A stretch of 5,217 bases of DNA from the NCBI RefSeq assembly GCF_937915125.1, contig NZ_CALDMP010000079.1, forward strand, positions 1 through 5,217, read 5' to 3'. The translations under genes were made by a program, and so were the position numbers. This document shows positions 5,135 through 5,217 of the stretch, one piece after another. Source of the DNA: an uncultured Ruminococcus sp. (GTDB lineage Bacteria; Bacillota; Clostridia; Oscillospirales; Ruminococcaceae). The notes under the pieces are model-generated. The model had not been told where the DNA came from. It saw only the letters and a list, made by a program, of their open reading frames with translations, and did not search any database. Numbering within the stretch: the stretch's first letter is position 1; each line of letters begins with the position of its first letter.

Positions 5135-5200
5135 GGCAATACCGCACAAAGATTGTGCGTCATATGCGCCGTCAGATTTTTCGTCAGATGAAACAAAAAG
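5135..5200 (-). repeat. Dispersed intergenic repeat, copy C (inverted)
   Basis: The reverse complement matches copy A at 64 of 66 positions. Octamer units lie on the minus strand at 5189-5182, 5177-5170 and 5165-5158 (the last with one change), at a 12-bp period. The hairpin CGCACAA (5143-5149), loop AGA, TTGTGCG (5153-5159) is perfect. It starts eight bases after the sirtuin stop codon, so the hairpin would lie in that mRNA's 3' end. On the minus strand the T-tract follows AGTATTCACTGCGC, which looks like the 3' arm of a terminator from a gene beyond the window; that is inference. Confidence 0.9.
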
Positions 5201-5217
5201 CGCAGTGAATACTTTGT

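Overview
The window looks like a stretch of a low-to-moderate GC Firmicutes chromosome, most likely a Ruminococcus-like member of the Oscillospirales/Clostridia. This rests on strong AGGAGG-type ribosome binding sites, consensus sigma-A promoters, tRNA genes with an encoded CCA, a DUF4830-type protein and a Clostridia-like sirtuin. The genus is inference from protein resemblance. No phage, insertion-sequence transposase or CRISPR signal is visible.

Layout: a dispersed-repeat copy (1-66) precedes a small membrane protein gene (96-476, +). That gene converges on a gene for an anchored DUF4830-like extracytoplasmic protein (577-1014, -), with a strong hairpin between them. A divergent 65-bp spacer leads to rsuA, the 16S rRNA pseudouridine synthase (1080-1835, +). 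Next comes a monocistronic sugar-importer ATPase of the MsmX/UgpC type (1991-3127, +), with its own consensus promoter, a structured leader and a strong terminator. A gene-poor stretch (3128-3500) holds a second repeat copy, a terminator facing the minus strand and an unexplained block. Two serine tRNA genes (anticodons TGA and GCT, - strand) share one textbook promoter and one terminator. Divergent from them, a second textbook promoter drives a two-gene operon: yjbQ (3986-4381) and a zinc-binding sirtuin (4398-5126). A third, inverted repeat copy (5135-5200) closes the window.

The genes are mostly housekeeping: rRNA modification, serine decoding, sugar-import energisation and NAD-dependent deacylation. 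The most unusual element is the 66-bp intergenic repeat, present three times in 5.2 kb. Each copy starts with a TTTTxGTTT tract, carries spaced copies of an ATCTGACG octamer (12-bp period in two copies) and ends in a 7-bp stem, 3-nt loop hairpin. One copy begins exactly in the T-tract of a recognisable terminator, and the flank of another looks like the 3' arm of one, which suggests an element that sits on, or travels with, transcription terminators.
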